Below, in pieces: positions 62,456 to 64,000 of a DNA stretch of 64,000 nucleotides. The notes below the pieces were generated by a model. That model was not told the DNA's origin and did not search any database. It saw only the letters and a list, made by a program, of their open reading frames with translations. Both the position numbers and the translations under genes were made by a program. This DNA is from Pseudoalteromonas rubra. GTDB lineage: Bacteria; Pseudomonadota; Gammaproteobacteria; Enterobacterales; Alteromonadaceae. The first letter of the stretch is position 1; each line of letters starts with the position of its first letter. The stretch lies in the NCBI RefSeq assembly GCF_000238295.3, contig NZ_AHCD03000036.1, positions 1-64,000 on the forward strand, in the 5' to 3' direction.

Positions 62456-63316
62456 ATGGCCAGCGGAAAAGAGATAAAAAGCAAGATCGGGAGTATCAAG
62501 AATACTCAGAAGATCACCAGCGCAATGGAGATGGTTGCCGCTTCTAAAATGAAGAAGGCACAGGAACGCGTCGCGTCCAGCCGCCCATACGCTGAAAACT
62601 TACGCAAAGTGATCGGTCGTATTGCTCAGGCTAACCTTGACTTCCAACACCCGTTCTTAATTGAACGTGAGGTGAAGCGAGTAGGTTACATCGTTATCTC
62701 TACTGACCGTGGTCTTTGTGGCGGCTTGAACTCGAACGAGTTTAAGTATGTAGCGAAAGACGTGAAAGCGTGGAAAGAAAAGGGTGTTGATGCAACATTT
62801 GCCACCCTGGGCGGCAAAGCTGCCGGTTTCTTTAAGCGTTTTGGCGGCGAGCTAGAAGCCAAAAAAGCCGGGTTAGGAGATGCGCCTTCCGTTCAGGACG
62901 TAATTGGTCCTGTTAAAGTGATGCTAAAAGCATACGAAGAAGGCAAAATTGATCGCTTATTCGTTGTGTACAACAACTTTGTGAACACAATGAAGCAAGA
63001 GCCTGTTATCGATCAGTTATTACCTTTGCCAAAAGCTGAAGAAGAAGTATCAGCTCACGCTTGGGATTACTTATATGAGCCAAACCCAGAGGCGATTCTA
63101 GAGACACTACTAGTGCGCTTTATTGAGTCTCAGGTTTACCAAGGTGTAGTTGAGAATGCTGCCTCTGAGCAAGCTGCCCGTATGGTTGCGATGAAAGCCG
63201 CAACAGATAACGCAGGTGGCCTGATTGATGAGTTACAGCTGGTATACAACAAGGCGCGTCAGGCTGCAATCACACAAGAAATCAGTGAGATTGTATCTGG
63301 TTCAGCTGCCGTGTAA
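62456..63316 (+). CDS. atpG: ATP synthase subunit gamma
   Basis: Central rotor shaft of F1. 286 residues with the N-terminal coiled-coil helix (SGKEIKSKIGSIKNTQKITSA) and the C-terminal partner helix (ATDNAGGLIDELQLVYNKARQAAITQEI). TDRGLCGGLN is conserved. GGAG precedes the ATG. Confidence 0.97.
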   Translation: MASGKEIKSKIGSIKNTQKITSAMEMVAASKMKKAQERVASSRPYAENLRKVIGRIAQANLDFQHPFLIEREVKRVGYIVISTDRGLCGGLNSNEFKYVAKDVKAWKEKGVDATFATLGGKAAGFFKRFGGELEAKKAGLGDAPSVQDVIGPVKVMLKAYEEGKIDRLFVVYNNFVNTMKQEPVIDQLLPLPKAEEEVSAHAWDYLYEPNPEAILETLLVRFIESQVYQGVVENAASEQAARMVAMKAATDNAGGLIDELQLVYNKARQAAITQEISEIVSGSAAV

Positions 63317-63348
63317 CGCTTCGGCAAAGTTTAACGAGAGGAATAGAC

Positions 63349-64000
63349 ATGAGTTTAGGTAAGGTCGTCCAAATTATCGGCGCCGTTGTGGACATCGAGT
63401 TCCCACAAGACAACGTGCCAGCCGTATATGACGCACTAAAAGTTACAGAAGGCGACCTGGCTGGTTTGACACTAGAAGTGCAACAGCAGCTAGGTGGCGG
63501 TGTGGTACGTGGTATCGCACTAGGTAGTACTGACGGTCTGCGCCGTGGTACTTCAGTAGAAGGTACAGCTGAGCCAATCAAGGTTCCAGTTGGTACAGCA
63601 ACACTTGGTCGTATCATGAACGTACTGGGTGACGCAATTGATGAAGCCGGCCCAATCGGTGAAGAAGAGCGTTGGTCAATCCACCGCGCTGCACCTTCAT
63701 ACGAAGAGCAAAGCAGCTCAGTTGAGCTACTTGAAACAGGTATCAAGGTAATCGACCTTGTATGTCCGTTCGCTAAGGGTGGTAAAGTTGGTCTGTTCGG
63801 TGGTGCTGGTGTAGGTAAAACCGTAAACATGATGGAACTTATCCGTAACATCGCAATCGAGCACAGCGGTTACTCTGTATTCGCCGGTGTTGGTGAGCGT
63901 ACTCGTGAGGGTAATGACTTCTACCATGAGATGAACGACTCAAACGTACTAGACAAAGTATCGCTAGTATACGGTCAGATGAACGAGCCACCGGGTAACC
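63349..64000 (+). CDS. atpD: ATP synthase subunit beta, partial at window end
   Basis: Catalytic subunit of F1; the first 217 codons are present. Starts MSLGKVVQIIGAVVDIEFPQ with GAGAGGAA upstream. The P-loop GGAGVGKTVNMMELI and the catalytic glutamate-containing segment GVGERTREGND are in the visible part. The gene continues beyond the window. Confidence 0.97.
   Translation, partial: MSLGKVVQIIGAVVDIEFPQDNVPAVYDALKVTEGDLAGLTLEVQQQLGGGVVRGIALGSTDGLRRGTSVEGTAEPIKVPVGTATLGRIMNVLGDAIDEAGPIGEEERWSIHRAAPSYEEQSSSVELLETGIKVIDLVCPFAKGGKVGLFGGAGVGKTVNMMELIRNIAIEHSGYSVFAGVGERTREGNDFYHEMNDSNVLDKVSLVYGQMNEPPGN

Overview
The window looks like the replication-origin region of a marine gammaproteobacterium of the Alteromonadales, most likely a Pseudoalteromonas. 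This rests on gene order (yrdA-aroE-hemF-tsaC-smg-dprA-def-fmt-rsmB-trkA; gyrB-recF-dnaN-dnaA-rpmH-rnpA-yidD-yidC; mnmE; mioC-oriC-mnmG-rsmG-parA-parB-atpIBEFHAGD), on protein character and on moderate GC content. Genus is inferred and species is not assigned.

Layout. 0.2-13.3 kb: housekeeping genes for shikimate and heme synthesis, tRNA threonylcarbamoylation, DNA uptake, N-terminal formylation and deformylation, rRNA methylation and K+ uptake. A truncated haemoglobin and a chemoreceptor with a CxxCH haem motif sit among them. 13.3-18.0 kb: a PilZ gene, an orphan gene, a GC-rich 91/146-bp repeat array, a partial trkH copy and intact trkH. 18.1-24.1 kb: yigZ, pepQ (two full copies) and slt. 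24.4-28.2 kb: fadBA and tusA. 28.2-33.6 kb: an unlisted 54-codon peptide gene resembling a RiPP/bacteriocin precursor, a palindromic dispersed element, a duplicated lipoprotein gene and glyQS with a partial glyS copy. 33.9-40.0 kb: gyrB-recF-dnaN-dnaA, with two perfect parS sites inside recF. 40.0-43.6 kb: a GATC-rich region with DnaA boxes, then rpmH-rnpA-yidD-yidC. 43.6-49.2 kb: an accessory block between yidC and mnmE, made of about 84 perfect copies of an 8-bp repeat, a duplicated ccdA-like gene, two thioredoxin-fold genes and a CadC/ToxR-like regulator. 49.3-52.3 kb: mnmE and a serine-hydrolase lipoprotein. 52.3-64.0 kb: mioC, an E. coli-like oriC, mnmG-rsmG, parAB and the ATP synthase operon, cut by the window end inside atpD.

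The most unusual feature is a set of four direct tandem duplications (1,138; 1,933; 1,487 and 714 bp offsets). Each copy pair appears identical, and each keeps one intact version of every gene. Three of the four have their origin-distal (left) edge at a repeat: the 91/146-bp array, the palindromic element and the octanucleotide array. Two explanations fit: recent replication-slippage or template-switch events at structured DNA, or long-read assembly error. The sequence alone cannot separate them.

How the genes work together. The oriC, DnaA, DnaN, RecF, GyrB, ParAB-parS and MnmG/RsmG neighbourhood is the conserved core for initiation and segregation of the chromosome. TrkA/TrkH give K+ uptake. 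CcdA, TlpA and the redoxin-like protein look like a periplasmic thiol-redox relay with its own regulator. No tRNA, rRNA, CRISPR array or transposase gene was seen.
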